23,193 bases of DNA, from assembly GCA_002407925.1 (NCBI GenBank), contig DHPN01000003.1:30541-53733 (forward strand). The letters are read 5' to 3'. Position numbers and translations under genes: made by a program. How positions within the stretch are numbered: position 1 is the first letter of the stretch; each line of letters begins with the position of its first letter. Of this stretch, positions 15,772 through 22,773 are shown piece after piece. The notes beneath the pieces were generated by a model, which did no database searches, had not been told where the DNA came from, and worked only from the letters and a program-made list of their open reading frames with translations. This DNA is from Atopobiaceae bacterium UBA5363. Lineage in GTDB: Bacteria; Actinomycetota; Coriobacteriia; Coriobacteriales; Atopobiaceae.

Positions 15772-15808
15772 TCAGGCCTCGCTTTGTGGCAAGCAAGGTG
15801 GGGCCTGA
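15772..15808. terminator. Branched stem-loop downstream of hcp (possible terminator)
   Basis: TCAGGCC (15772-15778) pairs with GGCCTGA (15802-15808), and inside it GCTT (15781-15784) pairs with AAGC (15791-15794). It lies in the gap between hcp and the convergent DeoR gene. No T-run follows on either strand, so termination here is uncertain. Confidence 0.35.
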
Positions 15809-15849
15809 CCTCTAGCATCATTGCTTGACCCTTCAGGGATGAGAAAAGC

Positions 15850-16608
15850 TCAAATCACTTTGACGTCTGCGAACATGCAGGCATCAAGGAAGTCCCCTGG
15901 CAAGTTTCCGTCTGAGACAACGATGTCAACTTGGTCAAGATTGCAAATCGAAAATGTTGACCTGTGACCCACCTTGCTCGAGTCCATGAGAACTATCGTT
16001 TGTTCAGCCTGTTCGATGCATGTGCGCTTTAAAGCAGCCTCCTCGTCAGAGCCGCAGGTAAAGCCCATGCCGGTCTGATAGCTCGTGACGCCAAGAAATA
16101 GCTGGTCAAAAGCAAGTTGACTGATTGCCTGGATAGCACGGCTACCGTTGGCACACAAAGAGAAGCGGTTCAACTTTCCCCCGATAATGATCGTTTCCGT
16201 CTGTCCCAATCGTGCAAGCTCGCCGAGGACGGTTATTGAGTTTGTAAAGAGGAGCATATGTATGTCGGGCATGCAGTGAGCCAACATTGTCGTTGTACTG
16301 CCTGAGTCAAAAAAAGCGGTCGTGTCAGGTCGTAGAAGCTCTGCTGCCTTTTGTGCGATGGAAAGCTTGGCATCTACGTTTCTCACTGATCGGCTGTCAA
16401 GTAAGTCATCTGTTCCAACGACGTAGCCGACCGAGCGTGCTCCGCCGTGCACGCGTACTATGCGGTGTGCCTCGTCGAGCGCCTTAAGGTCTGTTCGAAG
16501 GGTCATATCACTGACATTGGGAAAAAGCTTCTTCAATTGTGAGAAGGCGACGTTGCCTTCATCATTGACAAACTTGACTATGTTTTCCCGCCGCTCATCC
16601 ATTTCCAT
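15850..16608 (-). CDS. DeoR-family sugar-operon regulator
   Basis: Predicted repressor of 252 residues. The N-terminal DeoR-type helix-turn-helix (about 5-56) reads RRENIVKFV...VSDMTLRTDLKALDE...RVHGGA. The sensor domain (about 75-250) contains FFDSGSTTTMLAHCM, the phosphosugar-binding loop typical of DeoRC. The inducer is probably a sugar phosphate from the adjacent PTS locus; this is inferred from position. GGAGG lies 8 bases before the ATG at 16608, and a second in-frame ATG two codons later is possible. It is separated from the dehydrogenase gene by a terminator and 147 bases, so it is transcribed from its own promoter. Confidence 0.93.
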   Translation of the reverse strand: MEMDERRENIVKFVNDEGNVAFSQLKKLFPNVSDMTLRTDLKALDEAHRIVRVHGGARSVGYVVGTDDLLDSRSVRNVDAKLSIAQKAAELLRPDTTAFFDSGSTTTMLAHCMPDIHMLLFTNSITVLGELARLGQTETIIIGGKLNRFSLCANGSRAIQAISQLAFDQLFLGVTSYQTGMGFTCGSDEEAALKRTCIEQAEQTIVLMDSSKVGHRSTFSICNLDQVDIVVSDGNLPGDFLDACMFADVKVI

Positions 16609-16637
16609 AACAGTTACCTCCGGGCCAACACTAGCTA

Positions 16638-16670
16638 TGATTTCTTTATATATAGTTTAACCTGATTTCT
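16638..16670. repeat. Direct repeat upstream of the DeoR-family gene
   Basis: TGATTTCT occurs at 16638-16645 and again at 16663-16670, 25 bases start to start, flanking an AT-rich TATATA segment. It is 30-62 bases upstream of the regulator start, where its promoter should be. Spaced direct repeats on roughly the same helix face could be an autoregulatory operator. Confidence 0.4.
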
Positions 16671-16679
16671 CTTTAGGCA

Positions 16680-16721
16680 CTTTTAAAATAAAAGGCGATC
16701 GGAGGGTGGTCCGATCGCCTT
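16680..16721 (-). terminator. Intrinsic terminator of the dehydrogenase/kinase operon
   Basis: AAGGCGATCGGA (16692-16703) and TCCGATCGCCTT (16710-16721) form a perfect 12-bp stem with a 6-base loop. On the minus strand the stem is followed by a T-rich stretch (16691 down to 16680). It lies 34 bases after the dehydrogenase stop, between that gene and the DeoR gene on the same strand. Confidence 0.92.
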
Positions 16722-16755
16722 ATGAAAAGGCATTGAGCCCAAAGGGCTATTTTGG

Positions 16756-18018
16756 CTAGTCTTGCTTCCAATTGGCAAGCAGATACTCTTCGGCCTCAGG
16801 TGACCAGAGGCCGTCATGTGCATCGACGATCTCTGCCAACTCTCCGAAGCGCCTATCCTCAGTCGCTTTGTTGCGTAGCTCAGATAGTGAGATAAGTGGC
16901 ATCGTTATATGCGTATAGATGAGCTTCTTGCCACCAGGTATTTTAGGGAGGTTGAGCGTTGTCTCGGCAGCGGCATTAAGCCCACCGATGTGCGTAATCA
17001 TGACAGAGGGATCTATCCTCCCCGCAGCGGTGAGCTTGAGGGATTCGATCATGTCAGCGGTATTGCCTCCAGTTGTGCCCATGACATGCGTCGAGTTGTA
17101 ATGGACGTCATAGAAGTTCATCTCAGCAGAGAACTTTTTGTCTGTTGGGCCAGCGAAGAAGTTCAGGCAGCCATCACGACCGAGAATCGAACTAGAAAGC
17201 GTTACGACAGCCGCTACTGGAGCGTAGCAGAAGACGTCGTCGTAACCCTTGCCGCCTGTCAAGTTGCGCAGCTGAGCTGTTGGATCATCAGTGTTGGTGT
17301 TTTCGAAATAAAGCTCAATGCCGGTCTCTTCCTTTACCTTTTGTGGAGGGAAGAGCTTGGCGGCTCGATCAAGCCTGTTCTGGTTGATGTCGGCTACGAC
17401 TACCATGCCAGGGGTGCGGTCGCAGTGGAGGGCATAGGTGAGGGCACCCAGGCCCATGGGGCCTGCGCCTGCGACGATGGCGAGGTTGCCTCCCTCCTTG
17501 ATGCCCATCTCATGGACATAGACGCCCATATGGGTGTGATAAGCGGCGTGAAACGCGCCAATCGAGCAGCTCATAGGCTCTGCGAGTGATGCCTCATAGT
17601 AAGCTCGTCCCTTGTACTCAAGCATGCATCCCAGTTCCATGACCTCCGCCGGGATGATGCAGTATGTAGCATCTCCGCCACAAAACTCATAGGAGTAGCC
17701 AGGGGACCACATTGTGCCCTTGTAATTCAGCGCAGGCTGAATGGTGAACTTCATACCTGGCTTGAATTTGTCGGCATGCTTTGCGCCTACTTTTACGATA
17801 TCACCTGAAAACTCATGGCCAGTGATGGCAGGGTGCTGCGCGACATCAGGGTGCACGCGCTTGTGCTTGACCCCTAAGATGGCACACTTGTACGTTGACA
17901 TGCAAATGGAGTCAGAGACGACCTTTACCAGTATCTCATCGTCTTTGATCTCGGGGAGCTCAAACTCGTCGAGCCTAAGATCGCTTGCTCCGTGGATGCG
18001 CACTGCTTTTGCCTTCAT
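16756..18018 (-). CDS. Zinc-type MDR dehydrogenase, L-sorbose-1-phosphate reductase (SorE)/YggP-like
   Basis: A 420-residue NAD(P)-dependent medium-chain dehydrogenase. Catalytic zinc ligands are probably Cys39 (SICMSTYK), His68 (GHEF) and Glu147 (EPMSC); the four-cysteine structural zinc loop of classical alcohol dehydrogenases is missing. The Rossmann motif is GAGPMG (184-189). Segments such as DGCLNFFAGPTDKKFSA, NFYDVHYNSTHVMGTTGGN and LNAAAETTLNLP match what I remember of Klebsiella SorE (sorbose-1-phosphate to glucitol-6-phosphate) and E. coli YggP, which sits beside a mannitol-type PTS. Here too a mannitol-type PTS is adjacent, so oxidation of a hexitol phosphate is likely. AAAGGA precedes the ATG. 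The upstream kinase gene ends 32 bases away in the same operon. Confidence 0.88.
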   Translation of the reverse strand: MKAKAVRIHGASDLRLDEFELPEIKDDEILVKVVSDSICMSTYKCAILGVKHKRVHPDVAQHPAITGHEFSGDIVKVGAKHADKFKPGMKFTIQPALNYKGTMWSPGYSYEFCGGDATYCIIPAEVMELGCMLEYKGRAYYEASLAEPMSCSIGAFHAAYHTHMGVYVHEMGIKEGGNLAIVAGAGPMGLGALTYALHCDRTPGMVVVADINQNRLDRAAKLFPPQKVKEETGIELYFENTNTDDPTAQLRNLTGGKGYDDVFCYAPVAAVVTLSSSILGRDGCLNFFAGPTDKKFSAEMNFYDVHYNSTHVMGTTGGNTADMIESLKLTAAGRIDPSVMITHIGGLNAAAETTLNLPKIPGGKKLIYTHITMPLISLSELRNKATEDRRFGELAEIVDAHDGLWSPEAEEYLLANWKQD

Positions 18019-18050
18019 TTTCCAATCCTTTCTTAATCCGCAAAGTGCTT

Positions 18051-18983
18051 TTATTCGATAGCGGAAAAATTGACATGATCAATGAGCTTGTTAATTGCAG
18101 AGCGTTCCGCAGCCTGTGTCCCCGATTGCATGACATTTGCTGCGCCCGTTGCCATAGCCAAACGTATGGTGTCTTCAACAGGGAGATCATTGCTTTCTGC
18201 ATAGGCAAGAGCTGCTACAACGGAATCCCCAGCACCAACCGTGCTGCCAACAGGCACCTTAAGTGCTTGCGCTTTGAAAGCCTGCTCTTTCGTAGCGAAT
18301 ATGGCGCCATTTGCACCCATAGACACAACGACATTCTTGATGCCCCTAGCAACCAACTCATGTGCGGCTTCCATGACCTTGCTGTCGGTATCAAGTGTTC
18401 GACCTAATAGGGCCCCCAGTTCAATCTCATTTGGCTTGATGAGGTAAGGGGAGGCCTCAATGCCCTTGGCCAGCTTGTCACCATCTGCATCAAGAAAAAC
18501 TTTGGCTCCGGCCTCTTTGCAAGCTCGTGTCCAAGTAGCATAGGTGTTAACAGGAGCGTCTCTCGGTAGGCTTCCCGAGAGCACCACAATATCGTTGCCT
18601 TTGAGATGGCTGGTGAGAGCTTTGAGCACACTGTTGAGATCCTGCTCTTTAACACAAGGTCCAGGTTCGTTAATGTCGGTGTGCGTATTGAGTTTTGGAT
18701 CGACAACTTTGAGGTTGGTACGAGTTTCGGAACCTATCTCAAAGGGCTTGCACTCGATTCCTTGTCCCTTTAAAGCAGAGAGGATATAGCTCCCCGTAGC
18801 TCCGCCAAGAAGGGCAATGGCAATGCTTTTTCCCCCAAGCTTAGAAATTACCTTGGAGACATTGATCCCTTTGCCGCCTGGATCGATCCGTAGCTTGCTC
18901 ATGCGATTTACTGTGTTGACGGTGAAATTGGGGATATAGGCAGTCTTGTCTAGAGCTGGATTGAGAGTGACGGTATATATCAC
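18051..18983 (-). CDS. pfkB: 1-Phosphofructokinase family hexose kinase (PfkB/LacC type)
   Basis: Ribokinase-superfamily sugar-phosphate kinase of 310 residues. It begins MIYTVTLNPALDKTAY, has the GGKG substrate motif (36-39), the NEPGP segment (105-109) common in 1-phosphofructokinases, and the anion hole/catalytic GAGDS (250-254, base Asp253). Family members phosphorylate fructose-1-phosphate or tagatose-6-phosphate to the 1,6-bisphosphate; which one applies cannot be told by eye. The codon at 18983 is GTG, with AAAGGGG just upstream. It is the first gene of the minus-strand operon and is divergent from the PTS gene, supporting a joint pathway from an imported sugar alcohol or ketose into glycolysis. 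Confidence 0.93.
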   Translation of the reverse strand: MIYTVTLNPALDKTAYIPNFTVNTVNRMSKLRIDPGGKGINVSKVISKLGGKSIAIALLGGATGSYILSALKGQGIECKPFEIGSETRTNLKVVDPKLNTHTDINEPGPCVKEQDLNSVLKALTSHLKGNDIVVLSGSLPRDAPVNTYATWTRACKEAGAKVFLDADGDKLAKGIEASPYLIKPNEIELGALLGRTLDTDSKVMEAAHELVARGIKNVVVSMGANGAIFATKEQAFKAQALKVPVGSTVGAGDSVVAALAYAESNDLPVEDTIRLAMATGAANVMQSGTQAAERSAINKLIDHVNFSAIE

Positions 18984-19027
18984 GTGTTACCCCTTTCTCT
19001 TTTTTACGTGTCGCCAATAGCTGAAAC

Positions 19028-19067
19028 TGTTGTAACAACAACATAACATTGTCTAATAAAAAATCAA
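19028..19067 (-). promoter_or_regulatory. Candidate promoter and dyad of the kinase-dehydrogenase operon
   Basis: On the minus strand TTGATT (19067-19062) and TATGTT (19045-19040) are 16 bases apart, each four of six matches to the consensus. Immediately downstream is the perfect dyad TGTTGT-A-ACAACA (19028-19040), which would overlap the transcription start and could be a repressor site. Confidence 0.35.
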
Positions 19068-19124
19068 GATCAGCCGATATAAACTGAATTTTTCATTAGA
19101 ACAAAAGATAATGACCATATAACA

Positions 19125-19144
19125 GGTAAAATGCGCCGTTTACC
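19125..19144. promoter_or_regulatory. Dyad in the divergent sugar intergenic region
   Basis: GGTAAA (19125-19130) and TTTACC (19139-19144) form a perfect 6-bp inverted repeat with an 8-base GC-rich centre, midway between the two divergent transcription units. No T-run follows. A protein-binding site is possible. Confidence 0.3.
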
Positions 19145-19194
19145 GAGATTGCTCTGCCACAGGGACTTTTGTAACTATAGATTAAAAGTAGAAA

Positions 19195-19224
19195 ATATGT
19201 CGAAACAAAAATGTTTTGACATAT
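19195..19224. promoter_or_regulatory. 30-bp inverted repeat upstream of the PTS gene, candidate operator
   Basis: ATATGTCGAAACA (19195-19207) and TGTTTTGACATAT (19212-19224) are inverted repeats with one mismatch in 13 and an AAAA spacer. The right arm contains a perfect TTGACA (19216-19221), but no -10 box sits at the normal distance from it. Two 13-bp half sites are suited to a dimeric repressor such as the DeoR-family protein nearby. Confidence 0.5.
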
Positions 19225-19234
19225 GAATTATCGG

Positions 19235-19253
19235 TATAGCTGAGAAAGCTATA
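19235..19253 (+). promoter_or_regulatory. Leader hairpin before the PTS ribosome binding site
   Basis: TATAGCT (19235-19241) and AGCTATA (19247-19253) form a perfect 7-bp stem with a GAGAA loop. It ends about 3 bases before the purine-rich Shine-Dalgarno (GAGAGAGGA) of the PTS gene, so it may affect translation or transcript stability, or act as DNA with the larger dyad just upstream. Confidence 0.4.
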
Positions 19254-19269
19254 AGAGAGAGGATGATCT

Positions 19270-21153
19270 ATGTCAGCAAAGGGAGGGGTCGCCAGGTTTG
19301 GTAAGTTCCTTAGCGGAATGATCATGCCAAATATTGGCGCTTTTATAGCATGGGGATTTCTCTGTGCTCTCTTCATACCAACTGGTTGGATGCCAAACGC
19401 GAACCTTAACTGGATTCCAACGTGGATGATTACGTTCCTGATCCCTATTCTTATCGCCGGCCAAGGTGGCCGCATGGTAGCAGGTGAGCGTGGCCACGTA
19501 ATTGGCACTATCGCGGTCATGGGCTGCATTGCTCAAGGCATTACGTTGTCAGTGTCAGATGGTGCCGTCAGCATGTCGACGACAACGATGCTGATGGCCG
19601 CAATGGTCATGGGGCCATTTGCTGGGTGGATCATCAAGAAGTGGGACACAGCGGTTCAGCCTCATGTGAAGGCCGGCTTTGAAATGCTCGTGGACAACTT
19701 CTCACTCGGCATCATCGGACTTCTTTTGGCAATCCTCGGCTATTTGTTCATTGGCCCTGTTATGTCTGTGATCCTCGCCGTGCTCTCTGCAGGCGCCCAA
19801 GCGGCGACCGACGCCAACCTTCTTCCGCTTTTGGCAATTGTCATCGAGCCAGCAAAGGTACTGTTCTTGAATAACGCAATCAACCATGGCATTTTCGAGC
19901 CGATTGCAATCAAACAAGCTGCCGATGCAGGGCGCTCGATCTTCTTCATGTTGGAGCCAAACCCTGGCCCTGGCCTGGGTGTGCTTCTTGCGTATGCATT
20001 TTTCTGCAAGGACGCTAAAACGAAGCAGTCTGCGCCAGGCGCGATCATTATTCACTTTCTAGGCGGCATTCACGAGATTTATTTCCCGTATGTCTTGATG
20101 AATCCTAAAGTTATCATTGCCCCAATTGTTGGTAATTTCTGCGCTATCGCTTGGTTCTCCCTTACGGGGTGTGGTCTCATAGGGCCTGCTTCACCAGGCT
20201 CGATTATCGCCTTCCTTGCTATGACGCCGCTTAACAAGATGTTCTTCACCATTATTGGTGTTGCGATGGCTACAGGGATTTCATTTGTTATTGCAGCCCC
20301 GATTGTGCGAGCCTCCGATATAGTGAGCGACGAAGAGGAAAGCGTCACCGTGCAGGGAGCCAATGTGTCCAGCGGCTTTGGAGACAAAATCGTTTTTGCA
20401 TGCGATGCCGGTATGGGGTCTTCTGCTATGGGTGCTACGCGTTTTCGCAATCGCATCAAACTTGACCGCCCGGACATTATCGTGGAGCACGCGAGCGTTG
20501 ATACTGTTCCTACAGATGCAAGTATCGTTGTGTGCCAGAGAGCCTTTGTTGATCGTGTTAAGAAAAGCGTGCCCAACGCCCAGCTTGTGATAATTGATAA
20601 TTTCCTCACAGATCCTGGCCTTGATAATCTCTTCAAATCTCTCACTCCTGAGACAAACGAAGTTGCTTCTGCGCCGAAAGCGTCGCTGTCTGGAAAGGCA
20701 GAGGAGAAAGAGCCCGCTGCAGCAAGCAATTCTGTTGCCATAAACCGTAGTGATATAAAGGTAGGCTGCAAAAGTGTTAGTCGTGAGGAAGCAATTCGTG
20801 CCGTCGGCAAACTCCTTGTGGATAAAGGTTGCGTGAGCTCCTCCTACATTGACTCGATGATTGAGAGGGACAAGCTCCAAAGTGTATATATGGGAATGGG
20901 CGTTGCCATTCCGCATGGCACAAACGATGCTAAAGAGCATGTCTTTAAGACAGGCGTTGTGCTTATGCAGTTCCCTGAGGGCATTCAGTGGGGAGACGAG
21001 AAGGCATATCTTGTATTCGGTCTCGCTGGTGTAGGAAATGAACACTTGGAAGTGTTAGCTAATATCTGCAAAGCCTTAGATGATGAAAATATAGTCAAAA
21101 AAATGGAGACAACTGCTGATGTAAACTATATTTTCAATCAGCTTACCCAGTAA
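19270..21153 (+). CDS. mtlA: PTS mannitol-type transporter EIICBA
   Basis: Membrane permease that imports and phosphorylates a hexitol, by family D-mannitol. The 627-residue protein holds all three domains, close to E. coli MtlA in length. EIIC (about 1-345) has several membrane helices and GGIHEIYFPYVLM (265-277). EIIB (about 372-460) has phospho-cysteine Cys378 in VFACDAGMGSSAMGAT. A charged Ala/Ser-rich linker (465-490) leads to EIIA (about 492-627) with phospho-histidine His549 in GVAIPHGT. The ATG at 19270 follows GAGAGAGGA. No mtlD or mtlR is adjacent; instead a SorE/YggP-like dehydrogenase and a 1-phosphofructokinase-type kinase are divergent, so the real substrate could be another hexitol or a ketose. 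Confidence 0.94.
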   Translation: MSAKGGVARFGKFLSGMIMPNIGAFIAWGFLCALFIPTGWMPNANLNWIPTWMITFLIPILIAGQGGRMVAGERGHVIGTIAVMGCIAQGITLSVSDGAVSMSTTTMLMAAMVMGPFAGWIIKKWDTAVQPHVKAGFEMLVDNFSLGIIGLLLAILGYLFIGPVMSVILAVLSAGAQAATDANLLPLLAIVIEPAKVLFLNNAINHGIFEPIAIKQAADAGRSIFFMLEPNPGPGLGVLLAYAFFCKDAKTKQSAPGAIIIHFLGGIHEIYFPYVLMNPKVIIAPIVGNFCAIAWFSLTGCGLIGPASPGSIIAFLAMTPLNKMFFTIIGVAMATGISFVIAAPIVRASDIVSDEEESVTVQGANVSSGFGDKIVFACDAGMGSSAMGATRFRNRIKLDRPDIIVEHASVDTVPTDASIVVCQRAFVDRVKKSVPNAQLVIIDNFLTDPGLDNLFKSLTPETNEVASAPKASLSGKAEEKEPAAASNSVAINRSDIKVGCKSVSREEAIRAVGKLLVDKGCVSSSYIDSMIERDKLQSVYMGMGVAIPHGTNDAKEHVFKTGVVLMQFPEGIQWGDEKAYLVFGLAGVGNEHLEVLANICKALDDENIVKKMETTADVNYIFNQLTQ

Positions 21154-21181
21154 CAATTAGTAATGTATCGTATTATCTGAC

Positions 21182-21232
21182 TGTCCCCCTATAGAGCTAA
21201 GTAACTCTCTAGGGGGACATACTTTCTCTATT
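21182..21232 (+). terminator. Intrinsic terminator of the PTS gene
   Basis: TGTCCCCCTATAGAG (21182-21196) pairs with CTCTCTAGGGGGACA (21205-21219), a 15-bp stem with one mismatch and an 8-base loop, followed by a T-rich stretch (TACTTTCTCT). It lies 28 bases after the PTS stop. Confidence 0.9.
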
Positions 21233-21291
21233 GAATCAAAATGCAAAACAGAGCAGAAGGAAGACAGAAAACTGTAGCCAAAGGGAGATTT

Positions 21292-21458
21292 ATGGAAGTA
21301 GTTGCGCATATTTTGGTAGTGCTGGTGGCACTGGAGTTTTTCTACATAGCATACCTAGAGGTATGTGCTACATCCTCCGAAACGTCCTCAAAAGTATTTG
21401 ATATGCCAAAATCCGAGCTATCATTGCGTTTGTTTTCGTAGCGATCTTTGGCATCTAA
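21292..21458 (+). pseudogene. DUF1304 small membrane protein remnant
   Basis: The ATG at 21292, preceded by AAGGGAG, opens a frame whose 49 residues (MEVVAHILVVLVALEFFYIAYLEV, then SSKVFDMPKSE) match the start of DUF1304 membrane proteins, usually about 115-120 residues. The frame then runs into an untypical tail and stops at 21441. In another frame, 21405-21458 encodes KIRAIIAFVFVAIFGI and a stop, which resembles the C-terminal membrane helix of the same family. The middle of the gene is therefore missing and the two ends are out of frame. Sequencing error cannot be excluded, but it would not account for the missing length. It follows the PTS terminator and is convergent with pilO. Confidence 0.6.
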
Positions 21459-21484
21459 GGATTTATCTTCTCTGAATGCCGCAG

Positions 21485-21512
21485 GACCTATGAACTCTGA
21501 CCTATGAACTCT
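21485..21512. repeat. Tandem 14-bp duplication across the pilO stop codon
   Basis: GACCTATGAACTCT occurs twice in direct tandem (21485-21498 and 21499-21512). The second copy contains the last codons and the TAG stop of the minus-strand pilO gene, and the first copy lies just beyond it. This looks like a recent slippage duplication next to the DUF1304 remnant. Confidence 0.8.
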
Positions 21513-22095
21513 TTTCGTAGAAGATAACGTGTGCAGTAACCGCATAAGGAGAGGTCACTGTTCCTGCGGAAGTGCCGCTTCCAATATTGGAGTATGTTGA
21601 GATTGCCTTTACGCTGGTATCAGCAAGGTTCATCGAGTCGATGGCACAAGGATAGGGTCCTTGTTGCAGACTCAGAAGAACCGCCTTGGCCTCGTCGTAG
21701 GTATTGCAGCCAAAAGTTATGGTCACTCCACGCTTCACGATGCCAGCTTCACTTGTGTCGAGGTCGTCGAATGTGAGCGTGTAGCTCGTTGTGGAGGCGA
21801 GTGTCGAGTTGAGTAGGTTCATAACATTTTGCTGATTGTCAAAGCTTGGCATTGCCTCGGCAGAAAGTCCCAGCTGCTTGTATTGATCGATGGCCTTTTG
21901 CATGGAGCTGAGCTGTGTTAGCTTTGTCTGGTCGATGGTTAAGTTTTCCTGAGCGTCAGATATTTGCGTCTGGAGGTCATCCACTTGGTTTTGCACATTT
22001 GAAAAGACAAGTTGATACCATAGTAAAAAAAGCAAGATGACTACAAGCACTCCAATGAGGGCTTTTTCACGCTTGGAAAAAGTATATGAGAACAT
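21502..22095 (-). CDS. pilO: Type IV pilus assembly protein PilO-like
   Basis: Inner-membrane alignment protein of the type IV pilus machine by position and architecture. The 197-residue product has a short cytoplasmic start, one membrane helix (about 12-30), a coiled-coil stretch (about 33-70, VQNQVDDLQTQISDAQENL) and a C-terminal ferredoxin-like region, the PilO plan. Sequence likeness to characterised PilO is weak, so the call rests on the pilM-pilN-pilO order. ATG at 22095 is chosen because AGGGGG lies 6 bases upstream; the frame stays open to 22188 but that part overlaps pilN. It starts 10 bases after the pilN stop. No pilP or pilQ follows, as expected for a single-membrane cell. Confidence 0.75.
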   Translation of the reverse strand: MFSYTFSKREKALIGVLVVILLFLLWYQLVFSNVQNQVDDLQTQISDAQENLTIDQTKLTQLSSMQKAIDQYKQLGLSAEAMPSFDNQQNVMNLLNSTLASTTSYTLTFDDLDTSEAGIVKRGVTITFGCNTYDEAKAVLLSLQQGPYPCAIDSMNLADTSVKAISTYSNIGSGTSAGTVTSPYAVTAHVIFYEKSS

Positions 22096-22105
22096 AGTAT
22101 GCCCC

Positions 22106-22771
22106 CTAGTTGCCAGCAGTTGCCGTTGAGGATGGCGAAGACGACCCAGATGAGGCTGTAGAGGATGCGTCAGATGAGCCATCCACACTCTCGTCTGCCA
22201 AGGTGATCGTCATCGTGGCTGTACTTGCTTGGGTGCTCGAGGCGCTCTGTGCTGTGGAGACCGACACGTCAGAGACTGTTTGCTGGCTTTTGAGCGTGTT
22301 AGAAAGAGTGCCTAATGTCTGGAGGGAGACGTTAGAAAGTGTCAAGGTAAGCGTGTTATCTTTGAGATTGATTGCGTTTATTGCAGCGCTAGGGGACACT
22401 TGGGAGTCGATAAGGTTAAAGATTTCCGAGACGCTGGCGCTAGAGCCACCTGAGGTGAGTGCGTATGTGTCATACTCAGATTTGATGGTGTCATAGTCGC
22501 TGAGCTTGCTCTCGGTTTGCGCTACCAGTGTTTGTTGCTGCGCAAGCTGAGCTTGAGCTTGAGATACCCGGGCAAGCTGGTCGATTACTCCGAACTTTGT
22601 AAAGAGGCCCACTGCTACAGCTAAGGCAATACCCAGGGGAATGGCTCTATGTTTGTCTATGGTATGGCTATCTGGAACATATAAGTTCATGGTGGTTTTG
22701 GTCGGTATGTTTGCCGAGCTAGGCTTGCCCTTGTCACTTAACGTAATGGTTTTGTTCAAATCCAATGACAT
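22106..22771 (-). CDS. pilN: Type IV pilus assembly protein PilN-like
   Basis: A 221-residue bitopic membrane protein. The cytoplasmic tail has MNLYVP (28-33), in the place of the INLLP-type motif by which PilN docks on PilM. A membrane helix follows (about 43-60), then a coiled coil rich in Gln and Ala (about 65-95) and a ferredoxin-like region (about 105-165, INAINLKDNTLTLTLSNV). The last 40 residues are a low-complexity Ser/Thr/Ala tail (ASSTASSGSSSPSSTATAGN) not usual for PilN. It starts 2 bases after pilM ends and is followed by pilO, the standard order. Confidence 0.78.
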   Translation of the reverse strand: MSLDLNKTITLSDKGKPSSANIPTKTTMNLYVPDSHTIDKHRAIPLGIALAVAVGLFTKFGVIDQLARVSQAQAQLAQQQTLVAQTESKLSDYDTIKSEYDTYALTSGGSSASVSEIFNLIDSQVSPSAAINAINLKDNTLTLTLSNVSLQTLGTLSNTLKSQQTVSDVSVSTAQSASSTQASTATMTITLADESVDGSSDASSTASSGSSSPSSTATAGN

Positions 22772-22773
22772 GG

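Noticed and set aside
19216..19240. TTGACA...TATAGC as the PTS promoter
   Set aside because: The spacing is only 13 bases, and no good -10 box lies 16-18 bases from TTGACA; it is better seen as part of the 30-bp dyad.
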